Origin: Linnemannia schmuckeri
Lineage: Eukaryota > Mortierellomycota > Mortierellomycetes > Mortierellales > Mortierellaceae
Direction: 5' to 3'
Assembly (NCBI GenBank): GCA_029449235.1
Contig: JANATG010000002.1
Span: forward strand, 3,224,001-3,288,000
Length of the DNA stretch: 64,000 nucleotides
The position numbers were made by a program, and so were the translations under genes. Every line of letters begins with the position of its first letter. Positions within the stretch are counted from its first letter, which is position 1. Of the stretch, positions 1-11,849 are shown piece by piece. The notes beneath the pieces were generated by a model that saw only the letters and a list, made by a program, of their open reading frames with translations, was not told the origin of the DNA and did not search any database.

Positions 1-78
1 ATAGGAAAAGAAAGGATGAGAATAAGGAAAAATAATGTTAGATAACAGACATGGATCAAAGGAACTAAGTTTTCACTG

Positions 79-101
79 TCTCTCTCTCTCTCTCTCTCTC
101 T
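79..101. repeat. (CT)n microsatellite in a glycogen phosphorylase intron
   Basis: About eleven tandem TC units lie in the last visible intron of the minus-strand glycogen phosphorylase gene. No function is implied. Confidence 0.9.
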
Positions 102-181
102 TTCAACGAATAAAAAACATTGCATCCACATGTTATGCCGCACTTTTGACAGAACAAGCAAACGATAATTATACTGCTTAC

Positions 182-2122
182 CTCTGTTGGAAGATACCAT
201 AATTGTAACGGAGACCGTAGCCCCAGGCGGGGTAGTCGAGGGTAGCAAGAGAGTCCATGTAGCAGGCAGCGAGACGACCAAGACCTCCGTTACCGAGGGC
301 AGCGTCGACCTCAGACTCGATCACGTCCTCCATGTTGAAGCCAAGTTTCTCGATACCCTCTAAAAGGACGCAGTTGGTTGGTTATCTCTCCTTCGTCTTC
401 TCTTCACTCAAGCACCTAATATGGTGTCTCATCTGCATTGCGCATATTAAAGTCCCGACATGACAGGCAAACAGAGATACCAACTTTTTTTCTTCTTCTT
501 TTGGTGAATAACAGATAATATCAAAGAAAAAACTTACTACCATAGGTGCCCTTGAGGCCCATGTTGAGGAGGGCATTGTCCATGGAACGACCGAGCAAGA
601 ATTCGAGCGAGAGGTAGTAGACACGCTTGGGATCAATCTTGGACAATTGCTAAGGAACGGTCAATTGAAAACAACGCACATAGTAGATCTGTGAGTAAAA
701 GGTTATGATGTAGCTGTTGATGCTTGGACCTCTTATCAATTTTTCTTTTCTTTGTTGTTGTTCTTTAATGCTGTTGTGGACCATTGACCGCGTATTATTT
801 TGTCAATTAGAAAGGGACAGAGAGAGGGTCAAAGCGGAGGACGGACATGACGACGGTGGTTGATGGTTGGTAGGGTGGGTATGATGACCATGTCTCTCCT
901 TTCCCTTGCTTCTATTTCCCTTCTTCTTCCATGCCCCTTCATTCTTCATCTTCGTTGCCCTCTTCTGCATCGATCCCATCACATTTCCCCACACGATTGC
1001 ATTATTTCCCACACTCTGCCCATAAAAATACGCCTTCCTTCTTCCGCGAAAAATAACGCGCGCACCTCATGTTTGCATCATCGTCATCATTGTCAAGAAG
1101 AAGAGATATGCAGCAAAAGGAAGAGCAAACTTACTCCCTGGGTCTCGTTCCAGCGGCTGATAAGGCGGTCTCGGGTACTATATCAAACAAGGAACGGGAT
1201 AAAAAGGTCACGGACGCAACCAAAGATATATGGTTAGTTATTTACTGCACTGTATTTGTCTGCAAACAATATCAACATCCCTCTTTCCTTTTCTTCTTTC
1301 TTGCTTCTTCCAATAGTTCCTCTCGCCTCCCCTCTTCTGTTTTTTTTTTTGCTACACACATGAATCAACTCAATGGAATATGATAGATGTGCAAAAAAAA
1401 AAAGTTTGGTGGGAGAAGAGAGACATGGGAAGCGAACGAGAAGAAAAGGAAATGGGAGGAAATGCAAGGAAGGGGCTCAGATAGAGAACATTTCGGGATA
1501 AAAAAATGCTGAAGAGATAGACAAATAGACATACCTGAGAGCAACGGCCTGGTAGGCGGTAAAGTTATCCATGTTGTATGCAGCACGGGCCAGGGTCGTG
1601 GTAACATGGTGGACGATGCTTTTCTGGATCGTTTCGATATCTGTATTTATTATTTTCATAAATAACGATGGAAAAAAAAAATATGAGCAGCAGATAGCAA
1701 ACGTGCGTGTCAAAATAAGGATCCTTCATTCATACGACGAAGGTGGATAGACATAATCAAAAGTACTTGTTGTTTCTTACCATTAGCCTCCTTCTTGCTG
1801 AGCTTAGCCCAGAGATCGACGGTCTCCTTTGGCCACTTGGCCTTTTCAGCATCGAGCTCCTTTGTGGTCAAGCCTGTAAAGCACCGATAACATGTAAGAG
1901 CAACAGAAGATGGATGATGAGTGTGAGTGAGCGTACGAGCCCGTTAGGACCAAGAGAGGCGCGTACTCTTTCACGTCTTCCTTCATTCGCATTATTCCTT
2001 CCGTCTTCCTCTCAAAAGAAACGCGTTATTGCAAAGAAAGAAGAGGTACCAGTGAAGTTGCGGCGATGGTGCATGGGTCTCTTTGGCACACTGCTGTTCT
2101 CGGGGGATTTTCCGTCAGACAT
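182..2122 (-). CDS. GPH1: Glycogen phosphorylase, N-terminal part (runs off the left edge)
   Basis: Catalyses phosphorolysis of alpha-1,4-glucan to glucose-1-phosphate in the cytosol (glycogen breakdown, GT35 family). Six exons read on the minus strand: 2050-2122, 1781-1873, 1535-1640, 1135-1177, 541-649 and 182-359, all with GT-AG borders and matching phases; the visible part is about 200 residues. Recognisable family blocks are YNMDNFTAYQAVAL, RDRLISRWNETQ, RVYYLSLEFLLGR and GNGGLGRLAACYMDSLATLD, the N-terminal region carrying the regulatory helix and the start of the catalytic fold. The start is the first ATG in frame (MSDGKSP...). One exon is only 43 nt. Positions 1-181 are the next intron. 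The catalytic and PLP-lysine regions lie outside the window. Identification is firm. Confidence 0.93.
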
Positions 2123-3280
2123 CTTTGCGCCGTGTTGCTTTTGAGCTGGTGTAGAAAGAGCGGTGGAGGATTGAGGGGAGTAGGGGAGAGGAGGGGATGA
2201 GGAAGGAGGAAGTGGAGGAATAATAAGACGAGGGTTCAAAAGTCACGAAGGAGCAGTTGAGTGTGGAGAAAAACAAGAAAAAGTGAAAAGAAAAAGAAAA
2301 AGAAAAAGGAAAAGGAGAAGGAAAAGAATAAGAAAAAGAAAGAAGTGAAATCGAAGACGGGAGGGTTGATAAGGGAAAAATAAAAAAGGGGGACTGACGT
2401 GTGTGGGAAGAAAATTCAAAAAAGTCAACCGCGCATGCAAATTCAAGCGTGTATGTTTGGATATGAAGCAACGAACGAATCGGATGGAGCACCTTCTCTC
2501 TTTTTTTCTCTTTCTCCTGCTACATCTTTACTTGCTTCACCCTTTCACCTCCATGGACAACACCACCCAACAACTGGCTGGCTGACTTTCTGTTCATCTA
2601 ACTATACCGCACCTCTCACACACGCCCCAGCTTAAAACGGGCATCCAGGTTACATCGGACAAGTCTCACCTTGTCTGTTTGTGACGTCGTTTCTCCACCT
2701 CTATGTATTTGTGCGGCACCATAGGTCTATGTGCAAGGAGCAAGGACGCGTTTATCAAATCAACCAGTGTTCGCCATATGGCCAACCAGACAACCGCAAT
2801 ACTCCCACGAGGGGGATCTGGCTCGTACGTCAAAGTCAATAAATAGCACCCTATTTTAATATTGCGCCTTATGTCTATCGTATACCTCACGATCTGCCAA
2901 TGCAAAGTCGCAAGAAGAAGGGGCATTGACCACCTTCCTTTAAGGCTAAGAGAAAAGGAGTTGGACCATCAGCAAAGCCGATTCAAGACCTAATGATTTG
3001 AAGTCAGCAAAGAAGACCCAATGCGGGAACGCGGATCATTTCGAGGCCTGTACTGTGCACACAAGCGTGAACAACAATTTTTGAGTTTACCCAGAAACCG
3101 AAAACCCATTAGCGACAAAAAGTTTCTGGGTTCAATGTGTAAAAGATAAAAAGGGTCACGACATCTCACCACCTCATTCTTTTTTCATTCATTTTATTTT
3201 ATTGTCTGCTAATCTGTGGTTCTGTTGGTGTTGCATGAGTACATCCCTTGATTGTTCTCTCTCTCTCATTCTTGCCTCAT
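2123..3280. other. Intergenic: 5' flank of glycogen phosphorylase, 3' flank of next gene
   Basis: The first 380 bases hold the upstream region of the minus-strand phosphorylase. They include a long purine tract at about 2276-2345 (AAAG/GAAAA units), which reads as a pyrimidine-rich stretch on the gene strand, as in other promoters of this window. From 2400 to 3280 I see no coding frame with sensible composition and no tRNA. Short open frames here have no domain-like sequence. Confidence 0.6.
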
Positions 3281-3799
3281 TCAATCAACAGGCTCAAATC
3301 GCCAAGGAAGCCCGATCTGCGCAACATCGCTTCCTAAAGGCTGTAATGCCAACCGAGGCGGGAAAGCCCTCGCAAACGAATTATCAACCACCAAGACTTG
3401 CCCCTTCACCAGATCTGGGTATCCGATATGGAACTCATTCTTGTCCTCCCCTCCATCGCCCGTCGTAGACGCCGGGTTAATGGTCCACACCTGCTTGTCA
3501 TCCGACTTGACATATATGTTCGCCCCTTGGCCTGGATCGGTAGGGTCATCGAGTGCCAGATAGGCCTTACTGACTTCATGTTGCAGTGTGGCGCTCACTG
3601 CACCCTCCGAAGCGATGGATGCGCTGTCTGGGGAGGGGGCTGTGGTGGTGACGATCCAGATGCCGGTTTCGGGGTGTTCGAGTTCGTCGGGGCGTCCGAG
3701 GACGGCCATGGAGTTGGCGCCGTTCATAGTGACGATCAGCTGATGCTGTTCCGGGGAGCGCCAGATCTTGTGGCGGCCGTTCTGGATGGTTTTTGTCAT
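3281..3799 (-). CDS. Hypothetical 172-residue protein, probable beta-trefoil fold
   Basis: Single-exon open frame with ATG at 3799 and TGA at 3281-3283. I do not recognise a named family. The sequence falls into three comparable blocks. Each has alternating hydrophobic strands and ends in an aromatic strand: residues about 1-51 ending TGIWIVTTT, about 69-110 ending QVWTINPA, and about 122-172 ending PWRFEPVD. That three-fold pattern, the length and the absence of a signal peptide or membrane segment resemble cytosolic fungal beta-trefoil lectins and mycocypin-type protease inhibitors. The fold is inferred; no binding residues can be named. It lies between glycogen phosphorylase and IBA57, all on the minus strand, with its own upstream region, so co-transcription is not implied. 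Confidence 0.6.
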   Translation of the reverse strand: MTKTIQNGRHKIWRSPEQHQLIVTMNGANSMAVLGRPDELEHPETGIWIVTTTAPSPDSASIASEGAVSATLQHEVSKAYLALDDPTDPGQGANIYVKSDDKQVWTINPASTTGDGGEDKNEFHIGYPDLVKGQVLVVDNSFARAFPPRLALQPLGSDVAQIGLPWRFEPVD

Positions 3800-4268
3800 G
3801 CTGCTTGTTTGTATCTACCGTTAATAAGATGTACGCATTGTGTTAAGTGTTGATTACATAGGAGTAGTTTTGTTCCCGTATGCGAACGCAGTATTTTACT
3901 TGGACAGCAAAAGTGACTTGAAAGAACGTGTCGGCCGTTTACCTCGGCAAAGGGTTGTTGAAGAGGAGTGTGAGCGGAGACGAAAGCGAGTGCGAATACA
4001 AGTGTGGGAAGAACAAGGAAGGGTGAGAAAAACATTTGGAGGGGAAAAAGGAGTAAAAAGTATGAACCTTTCATGCGCATGGTGCACTTTTTATTCTTCC
4101 TTTGCAGGACTGCTTTGTAGCAAGACTTACCCACCACACGCATCCAGCACGAAGAGTAACATCCCAAGGAAAAAAATGTTTGACCAGCAATGATGATAAT
4201 GTGCGATGAAATGATGTATTTATTTTTAGTATTCCAAAGATTGCTGTCTATTTCATTCCAAAGAAAAA
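3800..4268. other. Intergenic, nothing recognised
   Basis: This is the upstream region of the trefoil-like gene and the downstream region of IBA57. Open frames on both strands here (for example minus 3796-4167) are low-complexity and lack family features. Confidence 0.55.
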
Positions 4269-5858
4269 TTACTCGTCCCCGTGGCTCTCCTCAGATTCGG
4301 GCTGCTTAGGCCACCATGTAGGAAAGAAGGCCTTGACACGAACAGTGGCTCCCTCACGGTCCATCACATCAAATGTGCTCCCTTCCTTCACATGGTCCAA
4401 CTTGACTAAGGCTAGTCCAATGTTACCCACATTGGATCCAGTCTTGCCCGAGGCCCTGACAGGCCTTGCAGAGGATGTAGAGGCAGCTGGAGCGGCAGGA
4501 GTGGTCTTCTTTGTGGGGAAGAGCTCGGACTGCGGTGGAATCACATGAGACGCGCTCTTGTTAAACTGAATCGACTCGGGTTCACTAGAGAATCAAAACG
4601 CGTCAACAGAGGGGAAGGGGTGGTACAATGTTCAGAATTAGCAACCAAGTAAATCTGAAGAGACCAGACACATCACTCATATACATAGAAAAAGAAAGAG
4701 ACGTACGGATCCTGAGGGGTAAAGTACTGGACGGGCATGATGCGCTTTCGGGTGATACCCTTGTGATACGTGCGAATAGTCAGTTCCTGCCCGACGTAGC
4801 ATCCCTTTCTAAAGTCAACACCGTTCATATAGTCGAGGTTGCACTCCAATGGCAAGCTTGTTCCCGCAATAAAGTCGTCAATTCCCTCTGGCACACCATT
4901 CACGATCCTCCGCACATGGTACTCTTCCAGTGTTCCCTGTCTGTAACCTTCAGGAAGAGACACTATATCACTCAATTGAAAATAGTGTCAGTATACTTTC
5001 TCCTTTACGGCAGTTCAATAAAAGTCCCCGTAATCTGATAAAGATAACAAACTTACAGGACTGTCCTTTGGGGACGATAACACGATATCCCATATGGTTG
5101 ACGGCTCTATTATCGTACATGCCAATGGTAGCATTCATCCTTTCCAGGCGCTCCATGACTGCTTCGTTGCTAGGTGGTGTTGTCGCGTCTTCATTACTGG
5201 CGGCGTCGGCGACTGGTTGATCGTCTAGAACAGAGTAGACGTCAAAGGACTCTGTGACGCCGACCATCTTGACTTTAGATCGGAGCACAAAGCGGGCGAT
5301 GTGCTTGTGAAGCTCGGGTAGGGCTCTGGCATCGCACTCGATCAAGTAGGCGGGATCACTGCCTTCCTTTGTTTCGTTGACAGGGTGGATGAACACGTCG
5401 TACATGACTCTGCCCTATTTAATGTTGAATTCGATAGGGGGAAAATAGATACCTTGTTAGATGGAAGCTGCATCCTATTGATCGGCAGGGTCAATGTTGG
5501 GCGCTGCGCTTCTATTGCTTTGAATTTGTCGAGTGAAGTTGTTTTTTACTTTGGGACTGAGGAAGGCTGCAAGGAACCCACCACCGCCGTTTTCGATACG
5601 GGGCATGTGGTTGGTGATGAGTCCCTGAAGGAATTTGGAGGCGTCCTTGCCGTGAATCTGCAATAGACCTCGTGTTGGCAGGTGAATGTAAGATCCTCCT
5701 GTTGCAGAGGTTTCGGTAGACATGAATCTTGATCTTGTCATGAAGGTGTTGGTGATCCGCACATTCAAGGGGTGCTGGTAGTTGTAGGAAGAGATTCTTG
5801 CGGCGCGGCAGAAGGCCTTAAGTGGCTCTATTGCCCTGAACTGACAGAATGCGTTCAT
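4269..5858 (-). CDS. IBA57: IBA57/CAF17-type mitochondrial iron-sulfur assembly protein
   Basis: IBA57 works with ISA1 and ISA2 in the mitochondrial matrix to build [4Fe-4S] clusters for lipoyl synthase, aconitase and respiratory complexes. It belongs to the folate-binding GcvT/YgfZ superfamily. Four exons on the minus strand: 5550-5858, 5057-5414, 4707-4962 and 4269-4584 (412 residues). The diagnostic family motif KGCYVGQE is intact in exon 3, followed by LTIRTYHKG. Exon 2 opens with GRVMYDVFIHP and exon 1 holds LLQIHGKDASKFLQGLITN. The N-terminus is rich in Arg and Ser and poor in acid residues, as expected for a mitochondrial presequence. The ATG at 5858 was chosen; an in-frame ATG at 5957 would add 33 residues. 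The C-terminal segment after the GQE domain has a low-complexity Pro/Ala/Ser insert. Confidence 0.92.
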
Positions 5859-6196
5859 GTTGGTGTTTGTGAAGGTGGGGTAGGAAGGAGAAGGGAAAGA
5901 CGGCCGTCGGTTTGAAAAAAACGACGAATGAGAAAAAAAGAGGAATCGTTGGGTCAAACCTGTGGGAAACTGATTATCATTTCAATTCAGGGCACAGCGC
6001 AGTCGCGTCCTCAAATGAATTTTTTATTTGCCTCAAACCACTCTCGTCACGAACAAGCATTTGTCTTCTTCACTCGCACACTCAGAATCAATCACCTTCA
6101 ACAAAAAAGTATTCAAGAAGCAGGGAACAGAGTCGACAAACACGAAACAGTAACAACTCTGATAGAGGAACAAAGAATACAGGAGTGTGTGTACGA
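5859..6196. promoter_or_regulatory. Divergent promoter region, IBA57 / propeller protein
   Basis: This 338-base gap separates the start codons of two divergent genes, so it must carry both promoters and 5' UTRs. No canonical TATA box stands out. Shared regulation is possible but not shown. Confidence 0.5.
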
Positions 6197-8811
6197 ATGT
6201 GGCTCTACCATGGTCCCCATCTGCTACATGCCTCCATTCCTGCAGTCGCCCAGGGACCACGCAAAGTCATCATTGACTGCTACAACCTGATCGAGTCCGA
6301 GAACAATGACGGCCGGGCGACACTTCAGCACCAACGGCAAATAGCCATGACTACCCTCTGCTCTCAGGAACCTAGGATCCTTTGTTTTCAAAGACTATTC
6401 TCCAAAGACTGTGCCATGTAGGTGGTTTATGTCGCATACATTAATGTGCACAGTTGATGGAGGGATAGAGTCGCGAAGGCACGATCACCCACACGTAATG
6501 CCTCTTTATCTGCCTGACTTAGGATGCAACCTCATGTCTTTGTCTATGACTCTGAATTGGAGCAGTTGGAGTGTCATCGGTTCAACCTGGATTCACAATC
6601 AACCGTCGTCAGGATCGGCGTTAGACTCGGTCATATCATCCGTAAGTGGTGATTGCCTGTTGCGTTGTCAAAATGACGTTTGTAATGGCGGCAATAAACT
6701 TTGCCTAACCAAGCCTCTGTCTTCACCAATGTTTGACCCATAGGCTGCAGCAATGGATCTGGAACGGGAATCTTGATCGCATCCCGGAGTGATCGGCTTA
6801 ATCAATCCAGTGGGTTCGATCTGTTTGAGTGGACACCAGCGGAACAGAAACTACTGCTAGGACACCTCGACGCGGAAAGTATTGTTGGCGTTTCAAACAG
6901 TCCACCTGGTCAACCGTGGTGCATATTATACACTCATCTGGATGGTCTTCATCGTACCTCTGCAACGCTGGGTTCTTCCATTATGATGAGCACGCTTTCT
7001 CGAGATGGTTCTCTGCCCGCCTACCAGATCAACGCCATACCCACAGAATACAAGAGCAACCTTCGGATGTGCTACATTCAAGTCAGCACGTCAGGAACAC
7101 TGGACACTGTCGGCGACTGTAGACGGATATGGGCGCACACCCGATCAGACGAGCTAGTGTTTATGGAGGATGGGACTCTGCAATGGAGTGTACCGTTTGC
7201 AGCAACAGTTCACAAATTGTAAGTGTGCTATCGTAATGCGGACACTGTCGTTGAAGTTTATTGTGCGCGTACATCCACTCATGAACGGACGTGACCTCGC
7301 TCTCAGTGCGTTAGGTGAATGTCAGTCTACACAGGATACATCCAAATTGTGCTTGTGTGTCTATACAGAAGTAGGATCTCGCCTGTACGACGCACTCTCC
7401 GGAGCGTTATTACAAGGTAATTATGCCTACTCCCGTGATGTTGGTATACTAGTTGTCATCATGCAACAAACTAACGAGAACGTCTATCGGTTCATAGAAT
7501 GGTCTCAGGATATCCTACTGGCAAATGTTCGCGACGTAGGACTTGACACTGCTGTCAGCTTACCGCGGCACACGCGACAAAGACCCATGGAGTGCGACCT
7601 CTACCCAGCCATTGGATCCTTGCGCTCGAAAGCTGCAATGGACACTACAGACGAGAGCAAGGCACGTGCAAAGTCGAATCTGGACTCGGCGCTCGGGACA
7701 GTGGGAGAACAACTGGCGCTCAAGCAAAAGAGAATTGAGCGACTACAGGCATCGCTTGTCAGCAAGAGAGAGATTATTCAGAGTTGCCAGGACATGATGT
7801 CGGACTCTCTTAGATTTTCACTCTTCTCAGGACTGGGACTAAAGATACAGGAGGACTCTGTATTATCGCAGCGGAGGAGAGACCAGAGACGGAAGCGACT
7901 TTTGGATAGACTGGTGCCAATCGTCGGCAGTACAGTGGCGACGTCCTTCCAATCTGAATTTGATGATCGTGGACCTGAGAGGTCCAAAACTGATTCACTG
8001 GAGATTTTGAACTGTACAGCTGGCTGGGTCGCTTCTGCTTCAAGGGACTTGATATGGCTCAGAGTCAAGATCAAGAACACGTCAGACCAGGCTTTATTCC
8101 ATCTTCGATTGTCAGTGGCGCAACAGAACTCTCGCGGGCGTTCTGTTCCTCGACTGGAGAGACAAAGGACTGATGTATTATTGGGAATGATAGAGGCCGA
8201 CAGGAGATCGCTGGATTACTATGATCTGCTGGACAGATCAAAGGCCCTTGCTCGGATATTGATGGACGCGGTTATGCTCCATTACAGCCTACAAGAGGGA
8301 CAGGACAATTATGAGTCTTTGACCTCGTCAACCCTTTTGGTCCCAAAGTTCACAAGACAAGATACGCCGCCAGATGCATGGAGGCATTCTCTGGGTAACT
8401 GCCATTTAAATATGCTCTTCTGTGAACTATGAGAGGCACGGTTTGGTAAGGAAGTGAATATCTAACACAGCCTTAAAACCTTGAACTTTAACTTCGATAG
8501 ATGAGTTGCTTCTTCCTGCAAGGGCTGTTTGTTGCCTCGGTAATCTTTCTCGCAGTAGGATTGCACGTTTATTGCAGGATGGAATTGGCCTTTCTTATTC
8601 TTCCAAGGGTCATGGTGGGCAGAAGAGCAGGTTCGGATCAGTAGAAGAGGACGTGGTGGCAGAGATAGTTTCCTCTGCTGATGAGACAGGACGGGAAGAA
8701 GACGAAGGGGAGGGGAATACCAGCTGGGATGTTTATTTCTACGCCCCGACTGAGGTACTTGCGACTGTTGCGGCCAGGAAGGCGGCTCTCCTCTCCCATC
8801 GGTTTCATTGA
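6197..8811 (+). CDS. Unrecognised 737-residue propeller-like/coiled-coil protein (faintly FANCB-like layout)
   Basis: Five exons join in frame: 6197-6417, 6523-6641, 6744-7218, 7307-8394 and 8501-8811. Residues 1 to about 410 are beta-rich with WD/propeller-like strands (HVFVYDSELEQLECHRFNL, FDLFEWTPAEQKLLLG, DELVFMEDGTLQWSVPF). A coiled coil follows (ALKQKRIERLQASLVSKREI), then a beta-sandwich-like block (RDLIWLRVKIKNTSDQALFHLRL) and a helical C-terminus with an acidic loop ending in WDVYFYAPTEVLATVA. The order propeller, coiled coil, sandwich, helices recalls the Fanconi core subunits FANCB and FAAP100. I see no decisive motif, so this is only a suggestion. No signal peptide or membrane segment. 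The start is the first ATG giving a continuous frame; an upstream ATG in the same frame lies inside IBA57 DNA and is less likely. The exon structure is well supported; the function is not. Confidence 0.72.
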
Positions 8812-9264
8812 ACGGAACATCCCTCCTCCTCCCTCCTTCGTATTCCCTTTCTTTCCCCTTCCAGCAGTTTCTGTTTTGTTCTGTTCTACTGTTCTGCCCT
8901 CTTGTCCGCTGTCCTTTGTCCTCCTCCATACATGGAGTCGTAGTCCCACACCGTGTGACATCTTCACAGTTGTCCTTGTTTTTCAAAAGTCGACGATGAC
9001 AAACAAGCAGACAGGCCACCGTCACAAGGTCTAGCCTTGGCGTCTGTCCAGCTGGCATAGCGCTGAAAGAAATAAAAAGAAAAAAAAGACAAAAAAGGTC
9101 AAATTCACTCAGCCTCACCCTTACCTTTGTTCTTTACTTCTCGTCACCGTCATTCTTTTTTCCTTTTCCTTTTTATTCACTACTTGTTTTGTTTTTGTTC
9201 TCCTTCCCACACCGACAACTCCTTCCCCCCTCCAATCTTCAACAACAACAAAGAACCATCCGCC
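8812..9264. promoter_or_regulatory. PNS1 upstream region, pyrimidine-rich
   Basis: These 453 bases lie between the stop of the preceding gene and the PNS1 start. The last 140 bases are strongly CT-rich, and the start sits in CCGCCATGG, a good initiation context. No TATA box is evident. Confidence 0.5.
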
Positions 9265-11025
9265 ATGGAAGCCCCCAACTATGGCCATGACAATGGCGCC
9301 CCTTCCTCCCACCACCAGCCCCCAACTTACACCCAACAGGAAGAGCATGCGCCGCTCATTCCGAAGGCAAACACGGACGGAAAGTTCACCCCTGACGCAA
9401 GCTACAAGGACGTCTGGGCCGCCATCCTCTTCATTGGCAACCTCTTTGGCTACTTTGGTTTGACCTACTACTCTGCCAAACACTTTATCAGCAACCCTTT
9501 TACCGTCCTCGAAGATGGCTCCTCTATCGCCTCAAACGCCTTCCTCGCCGACCACGCATTTGTTATTCTTGCTCTCACCTCCCTCGCCTTCACTTTCTCG
9601 CTCTCCTACGGATACTTTATCCTCATCCAGCGCTACACTGCCGCGCTTGTTAAGATCTCCTGGTTCTTCAGCGTCTTCTTCACTATCGCTATTGGTGTCC
9701 TCCAGATCCTCAGCGGCAGCCTTTGGGGAGCACTCTCGATTGCTGTCGGTGTCCTCTGCTTGTTCCTCTACAAGTACTGGGCCTCCAGGATGGCCTTCTC
9801 CGTCCTTGTCCTCGAGACCGTCACCTCTGTCACCCGCAAGTACCCCGCTACTCTCGCAGTAAGTGCACCGTGACCCCTTTCTCTGTCCATAGTCCATGCA
9901 GGAAGGATTAGTTCCTTGGGAAAGAGGCATTTTTTTCTTCTCGTTCGTCCGTTGTTGTTTACGTGCACGATACATAATGATTCTTGTCGCTCAAACATAC
10001 CTCCATCGCCTTTTTTCATGCTAGAATATGACCCTTGATGCTCATGCACACGTTCTCCTTTCTCTCCTATCACATTTCATTACTATGTTTAGGTCGCATT
10101 TTCAGGACTGGTGCTTCAAATCATCTGGTGCGCGATCTGGATCTTCGGCTTGGTCCTCAACTATCAGTACTTTCAGACTGTTTCGAACTGCCGCCCCGTC
10201 GACAACAAGATGGTGTGCGACAACAATGCCCTCTACATCGCCATGATCTACCTCAACTTTGTCATGTTCTGGAACACTGAGGTCATCAAGAACGTGATCC
10301 ATGTCACCATCTCGGGAGTTTTTGGCGTCTACTACTTCTTTGAGGGCTCTGCTGCCGGTGCCCCTGCTTCGCCCACTCTTGCATCGGCCAAGCGTGCTCT
10401 CACGACCTCCTTTGGAAGTATCTGCTTTGGCTCGCTTTTGATTGCCCTCTTGCAGACCCTTCGCTACATTCTCAACTCGCTCCGTTCGGATTCCGACGAT
10501 GGCATCCAGGCCTTCTTGGCCATGTGTGCTTCCTGCATTCTGTCGATGCTTGAGGGCTTGTTTGAGATCTTCAACAAGTTTGCGTTCACCCAGGTTGCGA
10601 TGTACGGCAAGCCTTTTGTCCGTGCTGCCAAGGACACGTGGGAGTTGATCAAGGATCGTGGTGTCGAAGCGCTTGTCAACGACAGCTTGGTCGGCAATGT
10701 TTTGGGCATGGGTACTCTTGCTGTCGCCCTGTTGAGCGGCTTCTTTGGATACGTCTATGTCAGCATTGTGCAGCCTTCGTTCTATGAGAACCAGGACAAG
10801 GACCTTGTCATGTTTGCTGTCATCTTTGTTGAGATGATCCTCGGAGTTGCGATGATGTCAGTTCCCAACAACGTGATTGACTCTGGAGTGACCACTACCT
10901 TTGTCGCTCTTGCCGAAGATCCTCAGACTCTGCTCGACACTAAGCCTGAGCTTTACCACGCCATTGCTGTGCAGTACCCCGAGGTCAGCCTCAATGTCCG
11001 TGGGCAGGCCGTTTACCACCGCTAG
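9265..11025 (+). CDS. PNS1: PNS1 / choline-transporter-like (CTL, SLC44) membrane protein
   Basis: Member of the CTL/SLC44 family of multi-span plasma-membrane proteins. Yeast PNS1 is the fungal homologue; choline transport itself is not proven for the fungal proteins. Two exons: 9265-9858 and 10093-11025 (508 residues). The cytosolic N-terminus (about 50 residues) is Pro/Gln/Tyr-rich. About ten hydrophobic spans follow, starting with AAILFIGNLFGYFGLTYY. The family signature region is present: MIYLNFVMFWNTEVIKNVIH, then TTSFGSICFGSLLIALLQTLR, then CILSMLEGLFEIFNKFAFTQ and the conserved VAMYGKPF. The C-terminus holds the usual late loop, here VNDSLVGNVLGMG. Length is typical for the family. 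The intron begins GTAAGT and ends TTTAG. Confidence 0.93.
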
Positions 11026-11849
11026 CTTTTTTCTTGCTTCCTTTTTGTCAACAATTAGGGTGATGATCAATCCATACGAAAAAAAAAGAAATAAAAACTG
11101 CATTATTAACACGCGAAGAATAGTGCACTTGCGGACGAACCTCTTACAGCATAGATGCCTGTGGAATCATCTGTCAATTCCTAGCAAGGTATGGCTCAGC
11201 GCAGCTCTGTCCATACTGTACCTGGATCTCTCCTAATGTTTTCGGGCCGGGAGTTTGATTCGATTGGATATTACTTGCACGTGACTCCGATCACATTTTC
11301 GCATTTTGCACTTTTACTTTTCCTCTTACATTTTGCTGAAGTGAACAAGACGAATTTTGGATGGCACACGGTCACTGTGTTGCGTCGGGAACCGGTGGAC
11401 AAAAAAGCAACAGCAGCTCCTTGCTTCCTCATACCTTAATTCCCTGTTTTCTGTGTTCTCGGGTTCTTCGCATTCACTTTATCCGGCCTCCGTTGTTGCT
11501 TCTTTCTTGTCGCTATCCTTCTTTTTGTCACTCCCATCCTCTCTTTCACATTCCTTTTTCTTCTTCTCCTTTACATTTCTTCTTTCATTCCCTCTTTCCT
11601 CCTTCCCTTGTCCTCATTCATTTTTTTATTCCCCGCCCATCTCTCCACTACTCAAGGAACCAACAGACCTCCTTCCGTTCCTGACCTCTCCCTTACCTCC
11701 CCCTCCTCCTTCTTCATCCACACTTCAACTCTTCTTCAAGAGTGAAGCACCATCCTTCTCTTGTACCATACACACCTCTCCCCCTCTACTTCTTTCCTTT
11801 TCAATTGTAAATCACACCTTTTATAGACCTTACTTATCTTCCATCCAAA
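11026..11849. promoter_or_regulatory. VWA8 upstream region, strongly CT-rich
   Basis: These 824 bases separate PNS1 and VWA8. From about 11500 to 11810 the plus strand is almost pure pyrimidine, the promoter/5' UTR style seen before other genes here. Open frames in this stretch are low-complexity Ser/Pro/Phe and are rejected as genes. Confidence 0.55.
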
